From assembly GCA_027493955.1 (NCBI GenBank), contig JAOSJT010000001.1, positions 4,202,552 through 4,266,551 of the forward strand: a stretch of 64,000 nucleotides of DNA, given 5' to 3'. Positions 10,318 to 18,144 of this stretch are shown here, piece after piece. The position numbers were made by a program, and so were the translations under genes. The notes under the pieces are model-generated. The model had not been told where the DNA came from, ran no database searches, and was given only the letters and a program-made list of their open reading frames with translations. Numbering within the stretch: position 1 is the first letter of the stretch; every line of letters begins with the position of its first letter. The DNA comes from Bacteroidia bacterium (GTDB lineage Bacteria > Bacteroidota > Ignavibacteria > SZUA-365).

Positions 10318-10498
10318 ATCTTACCTCGCCGCGGCGGGGTAAAAAGGAAAAAAGTCGAAGGCCGCAGGCCGAAGACTCGCCGCGGCGAGGTGAAAAGGTA
10401 GGAGTGCTTATCAAATAGCGTCCTACCTTTTTACCTTTTTACCCTTTCACCTTTTCGCCATCTCTTCCTGCCTTTTCACCCTTCACCCTTTCACGATC
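10318..10498. repeat. Dispersed GTGAAAAGG / CGCCGCGGCG repeat, with right copy of the 113-bp direct repeat
   Basis: Follows the T9SS gene directly. Positions 10338-10450 are the second copy of the 113-bp repeat. A further CTCGCCGCGGCGGGG core precedes it at about 10324, and CCTTTTCACC units follow. Short relics of the same family (TTACCTTTTTACCCTTTCGC) occur at about 11219-11250, after the toxin gene. Confidence 0.85.
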
Positions 10499-10588
10499 CG
10501 CGTCAGGTCCGAAAATCAAAAACTTGATTTATTAAATATGTTGGCCTATATTACGACCATAAAGTTAGTCAAGATAAGGAGCCATCTC

Positions 10589-10873
10589 ATGAAAAGCATT
10601 TCAATCACAAATGATATTGTCCCCATTGCCGAATTCAAGACAAATATTTCTAAGTGGTTCAAAAGCCTCCAGACTACAGGACATCCTGTGGTTATTACGC
10701 AGAATGGTAAACCGGCGGGGGTTCTATTGTCAACGAATGACTACGACGAATTGGTATATAGAAAAGATTTTCTTGATTCTGTTGGCAGAGGAATATCGGA
10801 TGCCGAGAGCGGAAGGACGTACCGGACTGAAGAGATCCGGGCGGCATTAGTCGCGAGAAGAGGCAAGGGTTAA
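10589..10873 (+). CDS. Type II antitoxin, Phd/YefM family
   Basis: A 94-residue protein that probably neutralises the adjoining RelE/ParE-type toxin and represses its own operon. The N-terminal two-thirds show the Phd/YefM fold: IVPIAEFKTNISKWF (DNA-binding helix region), HPVVITQNGKPAGVLLSTNDYDEL. The C-terminal tail is charged, as expected for the toxin-binding part. The ATG at 10589 has AAGGAG seven bases upstream, so the longer in-frame start at 10538 is unlikely. The toxin gene begins four bases after its stop. Confidence 0.9.
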   Translation: MKSISITNDIVPIAEFKTNISKWFKSLQTTGHPVVITQNGKPAGVLLSTNDYDELVYRKDFLDSVGRGISDAESGRTYRTEEIRAALVARRGKG

Positions 10874-10877
10874 TTTG

Positions 10878-11174
10878 ATGCAAATACTATGGACACATGA
10901 AGCTTTTCAACAATTAACCGCCATTGAAGACTATATTTCAAAAGACAGCCCCGAAAGAGCAGCCGACTTTATCAATATCATGGTCGAACGTGCAGAAGCA
11001 ATACCTGACAGTCCGCGCATGGGCAGAGTTGTACCTGAAATCGTCAATCCCGACATACGAGTGCTGATATTCAAAAAATATCGTATTGTCTACAGACTCA
11101 CCGAACAGCGTATTGAAATACTTACCCTTTTTGAAGGACACAGGTTGTTGCGGCTTGATGAAATTGACGTGTAA
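10878..11174 (+). CDS. Type II toxin, RelE/ParE family
   Basis: A 98-residue protein with the RelE/ParE layout: MQILWTHEAFQQLTAIEDYISKDSPERAADFI, then GRVVPEI, DIRVLIFKKYRIVYRL and a final strand ILTLFEGHRLL. ParE-type members poison gyrase and RelE-type members cleave mRNA; sequence alone does not decide which. An in-frame TTG at 10875 precedes the ATG. It forms an operon with the antitoxin, and the pair is flanked by repeats, which fits acquisition as a mobile module. Confidence 0.9.
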   Translation: MQILWTHEAFQQLTAIEDYISKDSPERAADFINIMVERAEAIPDSPRMGRVVPEIVNPDIRVLIFKKYRIVYRLTEQRIEILTLFEGHRLLRLDEIDV

Positions 11175-11244
11175 GTCAGACCATAAAACAGTGGCGCGAT
11201 ACTCACCCGGAGGCCGCGTGTTACCTTTTTACCCTTTCGCATTT

Positions 11245-12687
11245 TCACGAATCCCCACCCCTGAACATAGCAATGGCCTTCACCTTTTGCGTGGCGTGAT
11301 TCACGATAGGGTGCGGGTAATGTTCGCCGATAATGCATCCGGCTTTCTGCTGCATGAACATATCCGCGTCGTGCGGCCAGTGGATGAGCTTGTCTGAAAA
11401 GCCGCGCAGTTCGGGTAGCTGCTCGCGAATGAAGGTACCGTCGGGATCGAAGCGACGGGACTGGAGCACGGGATTGAATACGCGGAAGTACGGTGCGGCG
11501 TCCACACCGGTGGAAGCGGACCACTGCCAGCCGCCGTTGTTGGCCGCGAGATCGAAGTCCAGCAGATGCCGCGCAAAATACGCTTCGCCCCATCTCCAGT
11601 CCAGCAGCAAATCCTTTGTCAGGAACATCGCAACCACCATGCGCAGGCGGTTGTGCATCCAGCCCGTCGCGTTGAAATGCCGCATGGCCGCATCCACGAT
11701 GGGATAGCCGGTACGTCCCTCGCACCACGCCAGGAAATGATCCTCGCGTCCCGGCCAGAGCAGATGATCGTATTCGCGCCTGAATGGTCCATTGGCCACA
11801 TGCGGAAACTGATCGAGAATCATGTGATAGAATTCCCGCCAGATCAATTCATTCAGCCACACACGGGCGCCCTTTGAAGTGTCCCGCATGGCGCGTCGTA
11901 CCAGTTCGCGTATCGAAATCGTACCGAAGCGCAGGTGGACAGAGAGTCCGGACGTACCGCCGACGGAAGGGAAATCGCGATCATCCGCGTAGCAGGACAT
12001 TAGTGGGAGAAAGTCCTTGAGCCGCCGCTGCGCAGCCGACTCTCCGGCCTCCAGCCACAGAGGACTCTCGACGAAGCCGAGGTCTGACAGGGACGGAAGG
12101 TCCGAATCGGCAGGGAAGACAGCGGCGGGTGCCAGTCTGGAGAGGTCGGCGCGTTGTTCGGCGGCGGGGGAGGCAGAGCCTGTGGAGATTGCGTCGAAGC
12201 GGTTAAGCCAGGCCTTCGAGTAGGGGGTGAAAACGCGAAAAGCCGTCCCGCCGCCAGTGATTACCTCCAGACTCTCGAATATCACCTGATCTTTCACCGC
12301 ATGGAATATCCTTCCGTCACGCTCCAATGAACGGGCAACGTGAAGGTCTCGCTCTTTCGCGTAGGGTTCGTAATCCTTTCCGGCAAACACAGCGGCCGAA
12401 CCGATGCGGCCGGCAAATTCCGGAATCAGTGATTTCGGATCGCCGTGCAGTACCGCCAGATCAGAGCCCAACAAGCGCAGTGCGTTTTTCAGCTCCACGA
12501 GGGATGCATGAATGAAGCTGAGACGACGGTCGGACGGGTTGTCAAGTCTGTCGAGTATGTTCGTATCGAACACAAACACAGGAATGACACGATCCGACTT
12601 CGCGCACGCCTCCGCGAGCACGGCATGATCGTTGAGCCGCAGGTCGCGGCGGAGCCAGAGAATGGAAACAGGGTAGAGGTGAGACAT
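11245..12687 (-). CDS. phrB: Deoxyribodipyrimidine photolyase (class I CPD photolyase)
   Basis: Uses blue light to split cyclobutane pyrimidine dimers in DNA. The 480-residue product has an N-terminal antenna-binding Rossmann domain (ILWLRRDLRLNDHAVL) and a C-terminal FAD domain with WLNELIWREFYHMIL, GRTGYPIVDAAMR, WMHNRLRMVVAMFL and LDFDLAANNGGWQWSAST. The tryptophans needed for photoreduction of FAD appear to be present. The C-terminus ends with HPIVNHATQKVKAIAMF, typical of bacterial class I enzymes. It is a single-gene unit on the minus strand; no neighbour helps predict its antenna. Confidence 0.95.
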   Translation of the reverse strand: MSHLYPVSILWLRRDLRLNDHAVLAEACAKSDRVIPVFVFDTNILDRLDNPSDRRLSFIHASLVELKNALRLLGSDLAVLHGDPKSLIPEFAGRIGSAAVFAGKDYEPYAKERDLHVARSLERDGRIFHAVKDQVIFESLEVITGGGTAFRVFTPYSKAWLNRFDAISTGSASPAAEQRADLSRLAPAAVFPADSDLPSLSDLGFVESPLWLEAGESAAQRRLKDFLPLMSCYADDRDFPSVGGTSGLSVHLRFGTISIRELVRRAMRDTSKGARVWLNELIWREFYHMILDQFPHVANGPFRREYDHLLWPGREDHFLAWCEGRTGYPIVDAAMRHFNATGWMHNRLRMVVAMFLTKDLLLDWRWGEAYFARHLLDFDLAANNGGWQWSASTGVDAAPYFRVFNPVLQSRRFDPDGTFIREQLPELRGFSDKLIHWPHDADMFMQQKAGCIIGEHYPHPIVNHATQKVKAIAMFRGGDS

Positions 12688-12825
12688 GATGGTGAAGATG
12701 AGGTGCTGAGTCGACGTCCTGCGTTATATCCTTCCTCAACAGTGACGGACCGGTGAATGATTCCGGCATACCGCAAGGTGAAATGTGAAAAGAGTGAGCC
12801 TAAGGTAGAGTGCAAGGTGTACTGA

Positions 12826-12936
12826 GCCTGTCAGCCTCAGGCTGACGACACTTCCTCATCCCCATACGTGAGTGTGGGTTTGCGTGCACCACGACCGGTC
12901 CCGAGCTCAGCCTGAGGCTGACGACACTTCCTTAGC
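12826..12936 (-). repeat. REP-like hairpins upstream of the RAYT gene, inverted relative to the downstream array
   Basis: Read on the minus strand, two copies of the head AGGAAGTGTCGTC are each followed by CAGCCTGAGGCTG or CAGCCTCAGGCTG, a 5-bp stem with a three-base loop. Between them is a degenerate CCCCATACGTGAGTGTGGG hairpin. The downstream array has the same head on the plus strand, so the RAYT gene is framed by inverted elements. The remaining bases between phrB and the RAYT gene (12688-12825 and 12937-13086) show nothing further. Confidence 0.75.
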
Positions 12937-13086
12937 AGGCAGAAGTCTCACCGAAACGATAAACCTTGCCTTTATAAGCGGCACCTGAGAATTTGTACCA
13001 AAAATTATCCGGTATAAATATCCACCTTTAAAGAGAATCGTTGAGTCCTGATATTTCATTTTTGGTCACTGATTGGGAGTCATACC

Positions 13087-13569
13087 ATGTCCTTCGTCAT
13101 TCAATATCACCACATCGTGTTCGGAACATACAAGAACCAGCACACAATCACACCCTCACTCGAGACACCGCTGCATAATTATTTGTTCGGGATTGGCCGG
13201 AACAACAATATGAAGTGTCATGCCATCGGTGGGATTTCGAACCATGTTCATCTTCTGGTCTCATTGCAGGCAACACTTTCTGTATCAAAGGCCGCGCAGA
13301 TTCTTAAAAGCAACTCGTCAAAGTGGGTTAATGACGAGGAACGTACGTCCACGATTTTCAGGTGGCGTGAGGGCTATGCTGCCATTTCCGTGAGTCCGAA
13401 GCAAGTTGGTCGGGTAATGAACTATATCAGCAATCAGAAGGAGCATCACAGGTTAAAGAGCTTTACCGAGGAATGTGAAGCGATGCTGCGAGCATTTTCT
13501 GGATACAATCCTGACGAACGAGGCGAACACACTTCCTGGTTCATGGATGATGATAATGAGGAAGATTGA
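13087..13569 (+). CDS. REP-associated tyrosine transposase (RAYT, IS200/IS605 Y1-transposase family)
   Basis: A 160-residue single-strand DNA transposase of the HUH Y1 class. The metal-binding motif is seen as GGISNHVHLLVSL (His-x-His) near residue 55, and the catalytic tyrosine region is MNYISNQKEHHRLKSFTEE near residues 113-131. The N-terminus (YHHIVFGTYKN) matches TnpA. No tnpB accompanies it and no IS200 ends were recognised; instead hairpin repeats lie on both sides, the arrangement described for RAYT/REP loci. RAYTs are thought to mobilise or process REP elements. The acidic tail (DDDNEED) is an addition. Confidence 0.88.
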   Translation: MSFVIQYHHIVFGTYKNQHTITPSLETPLHNYLFGIGRNNNMKCHAIGGISNHVHLLVSLQATLSVSKAAQILKSNSSKWVNDEERTSTIFRWREGYAAISVSPKQVGRVMNYISNQKEHHRLKSFTEECEAMLRAFSGYNPDERGEHTSWFMDDDNEED

Positions 13570-13587
13570 AAGTGAAGATGAGTAGTG

Positions 13588-14402
13588 TGAGGAAGTGTCG
13601 TCCTGCGGACTCTTTTTCTTCTGGTGCTGTGCTTGCGTGCGTACCCCACACTCACGTGTGGGGATGAGGGAAGTGTCGTCCTGCGGAAGCCCCACACTTG
13701 CGTATGGGGTTAGAGGAAGTGTCGTCCTGCGGAAGCCCCACACTTACGTATGGGGTTAGAGGAAGTGTCGCCCTGCGGGCTTGTTTTTTTTGTGGTTGTG
13801 CGTGACCCCCACACTCACGTGTGGGGATGAGGGAAGTGTCGTCCTGCGGAAGCCCCACACTTACGTGTGGGGTTAGAGGAAGTGTCGCCCTGCGGAAGCC
13901 CCACACTTACGTATGGGGTTACAGGAAGTGTGGCCCTGCGTGAGCCCCACACTTACGTATGGGGTTAGAGGAAGTGTCGCCCTGCGGGCTTGATTTTTTG
14001 TCGTGCTCGTGCGTGAGCCCCACACTTACGTATGGGGTTAGAGGAAGTGTCGCCCTGCGGGCTTGTTTTTTTGTCGTGCTCGTGCGTGAGCCCCACACTT
14101 ACGTATGGGGTTAGAGGAAGTGTCGCCCTGCGGAAGCCCCACACTTACGTATGGGGTTCTAGGAAGTGTCGCCCTGCGGGCTAAGAGATCGGGTGGGTTG
14201 CGCATGCCCCCCAACTGCCGTTGGGGGTTTGAGTAAGTGTGGCCCTGCGGGCTCTTTTTCTTCTGGTGCTGTGCTTGCGTGTGACCCCCACACTCACGTG
14301 TGGGGTTTGAGGAAGTTTCGTCCTGCGGGCTAAGAGATCGGGTGGGTTGCGCATGCCCCCCAACTGCCGTTGGGGGTTTGAGGAAGTGTGGCCCTGCGGG
14401 CT
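13588..14402 (+). repeat. Tandem array of REP-like double-hairpin units downstream of the RAYT gene
   Basis: Fourteen copies of a GGAAGTGTCGYCCTGCGG head alternate with thirteen CCCC...GGGG hairpins. Head-to-head spacing is about 46 bp or about 72 bp. The long hairpin has two forms: CCCCACACTTACGTATGGGG and its TCAC-loop variants (11 copies), and CCCCCAACTGCCGTTGGGGG (2 copies). The short hairpin in the head occurs as GTCC-TGC-GGAC or GCCC-TGC-GGGC, a compensatory change. Some heads run into T-rich tracts, others directly into the next hairpin. Confidence 0.9.
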
Positions 14403-14930
14403 CTTCCCCTTAACTATTCACTCTTTACTCTTTACTCTTCACTTTTCATACTTCACTCTTCACCCTTTACCATTCTTACTTTTCACCTTTCACCGGCTAC
14501 AACGCAGGATATCGTCGCACCGCGGGAAAATAAACCGGATTTAGGAATCCGTAGAAAATGGCGAAGACGGATGAGTGGACGAAGGGCGGAACATCGAGTA
14601 ACGCAACCGATTATCAATGAAGATAATGCGCCCGTGCCGGAGGCCTTACAGCAGGATCTGCGCTATTATGGAAGTCAGCATGGTTGTGTTGCGCCGCGCT
14701 TCTGAAAGGTGGAATCGCTGATACTTCGGAGAAGCGGCTCTGTAAATCATTGCCAATAAATGAGTTATGAACCGGGTCGGAGTGGATGGACAAGCTTCCA
14801 TGGACGACAATGTAACCGGCATGTCCGAAAATCAAACAATTTTTTTAAAAACTTGACATATAGAAAAACATGTAGTAGCTTCAAGGAATGCAAATCACGG
14901 ATTGACGGACGAACCCGGACTCTTGCTGCA
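14403..14930. other. Intergenic region before the respiratory cluster
   Basis: The first 100 bases are a pyrimidine-rich imperfect repeat (CTCTTTACT/CTTCAC units) that resembles a decayed relative of the CCTTTTCACC family. The rest has no supported gene. A TTGACA hexamer at 14853-14858 in an AT-rich tract is a possible promoter for the cytochrome gene, but no clear second box was found, and Bacteroidota-type promoters differ from the E. coli consensus. An open frame does run into the cytochrome gene from 14760, but its first 57 codons are not protein-like. Confidence 0.5.
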
Positions 14931-15497
14931 ATGGAACACGAACACGTGTCGAACCGCACCTATCAATTTGGACTGAATCTCAATACGCGGAGTGTCATCC
15001 TCCTCCTCCTGCCGGCGATGCTGCTTGCGGGATGTTACGCGTTTGTGAACGACGAGACTCCTCCCGAGTGGACGGATCCCGCAGACGCGAAGGAACAGCT
15101 CGGCGCCATAGCCGCGGCGACGGGGGGACCCGGCGCGGCGGTGTTCAATGCCAAATGCGCGGTGTGCCATCAGATGACGGGGAAAGGTATCCCCGGAGTC
15201 TATCCCACGCTTGTCGGATCGGAGATCGCGACGGGCGATGAGCGCCTTTCCATACGCATCGTACTGCACGGTTTTCAGGGGCCCATCGAACGGAACGGCG
15301 CCAAGTACAATGGCGTCATGCAGCCCTGGAAAAACGATCTGACCGATCAGGAAATTGCGGATGTGCTCACATTCGTTCGTACAAGCTGGGGGAATGCAGG
15401 CACCCCCGTCACCGCCGAAAGCGTCAAGGCGCAACGCGATGCCACCAAGGGCAAAGTGGGCGCATGGACGGAAAGCGATCTGAAATCCTCCCTCTGA
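14931..15497 (+). CDS. Lipoprotein monoheme cytochrome c
   Basis: A 188-residue electron carrier, probably tethered to the membrane facing the periplasm. After a short cytosolic segment comes a lipoprotein signal (VILLLLPAMLLAGC, lipobox LAGC near residue 34), then a class I cytochrome domain with CAVCH as heme-binding site and NGVMQPWKNDLTDQEIADVLTFVR, where the Met is the likely sixth ligand. It is the first gene of the oxidase operon, 34 bp before coxB, and probably feeds electrons to the oxidase. The ATG at 14931 was chosen because coding character begins there; there is no clear ribosome binding site. Confidence 0.88.
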   Translation: MEHEHVSNRTYQFGLNLNTRSVILLLLPAMLLAGCYAFVNDETPPEWTDPADAKEQLGAIAAATGGPGAAVFNAKCAVCHQMTGKGIPGVYPTLVGSEIATGDERLSIRIVLHGFQGPIERNGAKYNGVMQPWKNDLTDQEIADVLTFVRTSWGNAGTPVTAESVKAQRDATKGKVGAWTESDLKSSL

Positions 15498-15531
15498 CCC
15501 CATCAATCGATGCACCCGAGGTAGACAAGAC

Positions 15532-16299
15532 ATGCTCGACTGGCTCCCCGAAAACGTATCCGCGTTCGGTGATGGAGTGGATCATCTGTTCCACATCATC
15601 TACTACATCTCCCTCGCGATTTTCATCCTTGTCAACGTGATTTACGTCGCGTTCATCATCCGCTATCGCAGAAAGCGTAAAGGAGAGAAGGCGTATCACT
15701 ATCACGGAAACAACATGCTGGAGCTGACCTGGACGGCGCTGCCGTTCGGGCTTTTCCTTTTCCTCGCCTTTTACAGCGATGGCATCTGGCAGGATATCAA
15801 GTACAGTGAGAAAATGCCGAACCCGGATCTGGTCGTCGAAGTGATGGGACAGACCTATCTCTGGCATTTCCGTTATCCCGGTTCCGACGGCGTATTCGGC
15901 CGCAGGGAACAGGCCCTGATCAGCACGACGAATCCCTTCGGCATCGATCCCGACGATCCGAACGGCAAGGACGACTTTGTGACCATCAACACCATGCACG
16001 TTCCCGTGAACAAGAACATCCTCGTGCGGTTGTCGTCGGTGGACGTATTGCACAGCTTCTTCCTGCCGAACATGCGCGTCAAGCAGGACGCCGTGCCTGG
16101 CCAGTGGGTGGATGTCTGGTTCAACAGCAGAAAAACCGGTGAGTACGAGATAGCCTGCGCGGAGCTCTGCGGTTCGGGTCACTACCTCATGCGCGCAGTG
16201 CTCCGCGTCGATGCGCAAGCCAACTATGACACCTGGATAGACGAGCAGTACAGCAATGTGCTCGCCTCGTTGACCGCTCCGACCACTACGAATGAATAA
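15532..16299 (+). CDS. coxB: Cytochrome c oxidase subunit II (CuA subunit)
   Basis: Accepts electrons from cytochrome c through the binuclear CuA centre. The 255-residue product has two transmembrane helices (about residues 20-43 and 62-84) and a periplasmic cupredoxin domain. The expected CuA ligands are visible: His174, Cys209, Glu211, Cys213, His217 and Met220 (CAELCGSGHYLM). There is no C-terminal cytochrome c domain as in many caa3 oxidases; the separate lipoprotein cytochrome upstream may fill that role. SIStart at 15532 follows an AGGTAGACAAG region. Confidence 0.95.
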   Translation: MLDWLPENVSAFGDGVDHLFHIIYYISLAIFILVNVIYVAFIIRYRRKRKGEKAYHYHGNNMLELTWTALPFGLFLFLAFYSDGIWQDIKYSEKMPNPDLVVEVMGQTYLWHFRYPGSDGVFGRREQALISTTNPFGIDPDDPNGKDDFVTINTMHVPVNKNILVRLSSVDVLHSFFLPNMRVKQDAVPGQWVDVWFNSRKTGEYEIACAELCGSGHYLMRAVLRVDAQANYDTWIDEQYSNVLASLTAPTTTNE

Positions 16300-16315
16300 C
16301 ATGCGTTGAGATCCT

Positions 16316-18136
16316 ATGGAAGCCGTTGCTCATACCGCACCTCATGCCCACGCCGGAGCGCATCACGCGTCCTTCCTGCGTACCTACATTTTCTCCACCG
16401 ATCACAAAATGATCGCGAAGCAGTTTCTGATTGTCGCGATTCTGTTCCTCTTCATCGGCGGAGCGTTTGCACTGTTCATCCGCTGGCAATTGGCCTATCC
16501 CGGCGAGCCGATTCCTGTGATCGGCACCATGCTGCCTTCGAGCTGGGTGAATCCCGATGGTGCGATCACGGCGGAGTTTTACGCACAGTTGCTCACGATG
16601 CACGGGACGATCATGATTTTCGCTGTGATCATTCCGTTGCTGGTCGGTGTGTTCGGAAACTTTGCCATTCCGCTGATGATCGGCGCGGACGACATGGCGT
16701 TTCCCTTTCTCAACATGGTGTCGTTCTGGCTGTATCCACTTGCCGGTGTCGTGATGATGAGCGGTTTTTTCATGGAAGGAGGGATGGCGGCCTCGGGCTG
16801 GACGGCCTATCCGCCGCTCAGCGCGGTTGCCTCGTCGGGACAGACGCTATGGATCGTGGGGCTCTTCCTCGCGGGCTTTTCCTCGATTCTCGGCGCGGTG
16901 AATTATATCACGACGGTGATGAACATGCGCGCACCGGGTCTGAAGATGTTCCAGTTGCCGATGACCGTGTGGGCGGTGTTCATCACGGCCATTATCGTGA
17001 TCATCGGTACGCCCGTGCTTGCCGCAGCGCTGTCCATGCTCTTCATGGATAATTTTCTGCACACGAGCTTCTTTACCCCATCGAACCTCATCGTGCCGGC
17101 GCGTGACATGTCGCGCACGGCGGGCGGGGGGCAGCCCTTGTTGTGGCAGCATCTTTTCTGGTTCTATTCTCATCCCGCGGTGTATATCATGATTTTGCCG
17201 GGTATGGGCGTGGTCTCCGATGTGCTGAGCACTTTTTCCCGCAAGCCGCTGTACGGCTACAAGGCGATGATTTTCGCCATCGTCGCGATCGCGTTTCTCG
17301 GCATTATCGTCTGGGGACATCACATGTTCCAGTCCGGCATGAATCCGCTGCTCGGCACGACCTTCATGGTCAGCACGATGGTGATCGCGGTACCTTCGGC
17401 GATCAAGACCTTCAACTGGCTCGGCACCATGTGGCGCGGGAAAATGGAATTCACCACGCCGATGCTGAACGCCGTCGCCTTTGTGTCCATGTTCGTGATC
17501 GGCGGTCTGAGCGGCATTTTCATGGCCTCGACGCCTGTGGACGTGTTCATTCACGACACGTATTTCATCGTCGGACACATTCACTATGTGCTGTTTGGCG
17601 GCAGTCTCTTCGCGGTCTTTGCCGGGCTGCATTACTGGTTCCCGAAAATGACCGGACGCATGTACAGCGAGCGTCTGGGGAAGTGGCATTTCTGGACGAC
17701 GTTCATCACCTTCAACGGCACCTTCTTTCCCATGCATATCCTCGGTGTGGGTGGAATGATGCGCCGCATTTACGATCCCACCGTGTATGACTTTCTCAAG
17801 CCGTTTCAGCCGATGAACGAGTTCATCACGATCAATGCCATATTGCTCGGGTTCGCACAATTCATTCTTGTGGCGAATCTCTTCTACAGTTGGTTCTATG
17901 GCCGCAAGGCGAAGCGCAATCCCTGGCGCGCCAACACCCTCGAATGGCAGGCGCCGTCACCACCGCCGCATGGCAATTTCGATACGGAGCTTCGCGTGTA
18001 TCGTGGTCCGTACGAATACAGTTCGCCCGAGAGCGTACAGGATTATCTGCCGCAGACGGTTTCGCCCGACGACGTCGCAGCGCAGTGGGAGCATCACCGC
18101 GCACGTCAGGCGCAGCACAGCGAAACGACAGCGTGA
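16316..18136 (+). CDS. coxA: Cytochrome c oxidase subunit I, A2-type heme-copper oxidase
   Basis: Catalytic subunit that reduces oxygen to water and pumps protons. The 606-residue product has about 12 transmembrane helices. Ligands: His96 and His423 for the low-spin heme, His421 for the high-spin heme, His286, His335 and His336 for CuB; Tyr290 in HPAVY is the crosslinking tyrosine. Helix VI reads YSHPAVY: the usual D-channel glutamate (GHPEVY) is replaced by Ala288 and a Tyr284-Ser285 pair is present. That is the mark of A2-type oxidases such as Rhodothermus marinus caa3. It is followed by ctaA after eight bases. Confidence 0.96.
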   Translation: MEAVAHTAPHAHAGAHHASFLRTYIFSTDHKMIAKQFLIVAILFLFIGGAFALFIRWQLAYPGEPIPVIGTMLPSSWVNPDGAITAEFYAQLLTMHGTIMIFAVIIPLLVGVFGNFAIPLMIGADDMAFPFLNMVSFWLYPLAGVVMMSGFFMEGGMAASGWTAYPPLSAVASSGQTLWIVGLFLAGFSSILGAVNYITTVMNMRAPGLKMFQLPMTVWAVFITAIIVIIGTPVLAAALSMLFMDNFLHTSFFTPSNLIVPARDMSRTAGGGQPLLWQHLFWFYSHPAVYIMILPGMGVVSDVLSTFSRKPLYGYKAMIFAIVAIAFLGIIVWGHHMFQSGMNPLLGTTFMVSTMVIAVPSAIKTFNWLGTMWRGKMEFTTPMLNAVAFVSMFVIGGLSGIFMASTPVDVFIHDTYFIVGHIHYVLFGGSLFAVFAGLHYWFPKMTGRMYSERLGKWHFWTTFITFNGTFFPMHILGVGGMMRRIYDPTVYDFLKPFQPMNEFITINAILLGFAQFILVANLFYSWFYGRKAKRNPWRANTLEWQAPSPPPHGNFDTELRVYRGPYEYSSPESVQDYLPQTVSPDDVAAQWEHHRARQAQHSETTA

Positions 18137-18144
18137 GGACAGAG

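Noticed and set aside
13087-13569. Complete IS200 insertion sequence
   Set aside because: No tnpB, no recognisable IS ends and single gene with flanking REP-like arrays; the RAYT interpretation fits better.
13588-14402. CRISPR-like array
   Set aside because: The regularly spaced repeats are separated by other repeats, not unique spacers; both parts are palindromic, spacing alternates between 46 and 72 bp, and no cas gene is near.
17890-18144. 85-residue extension of ctaA
   Set aside because: It is an out-of-frame reading of the end of coxA; homology to heme A synthase starts at the ATG at 18145.
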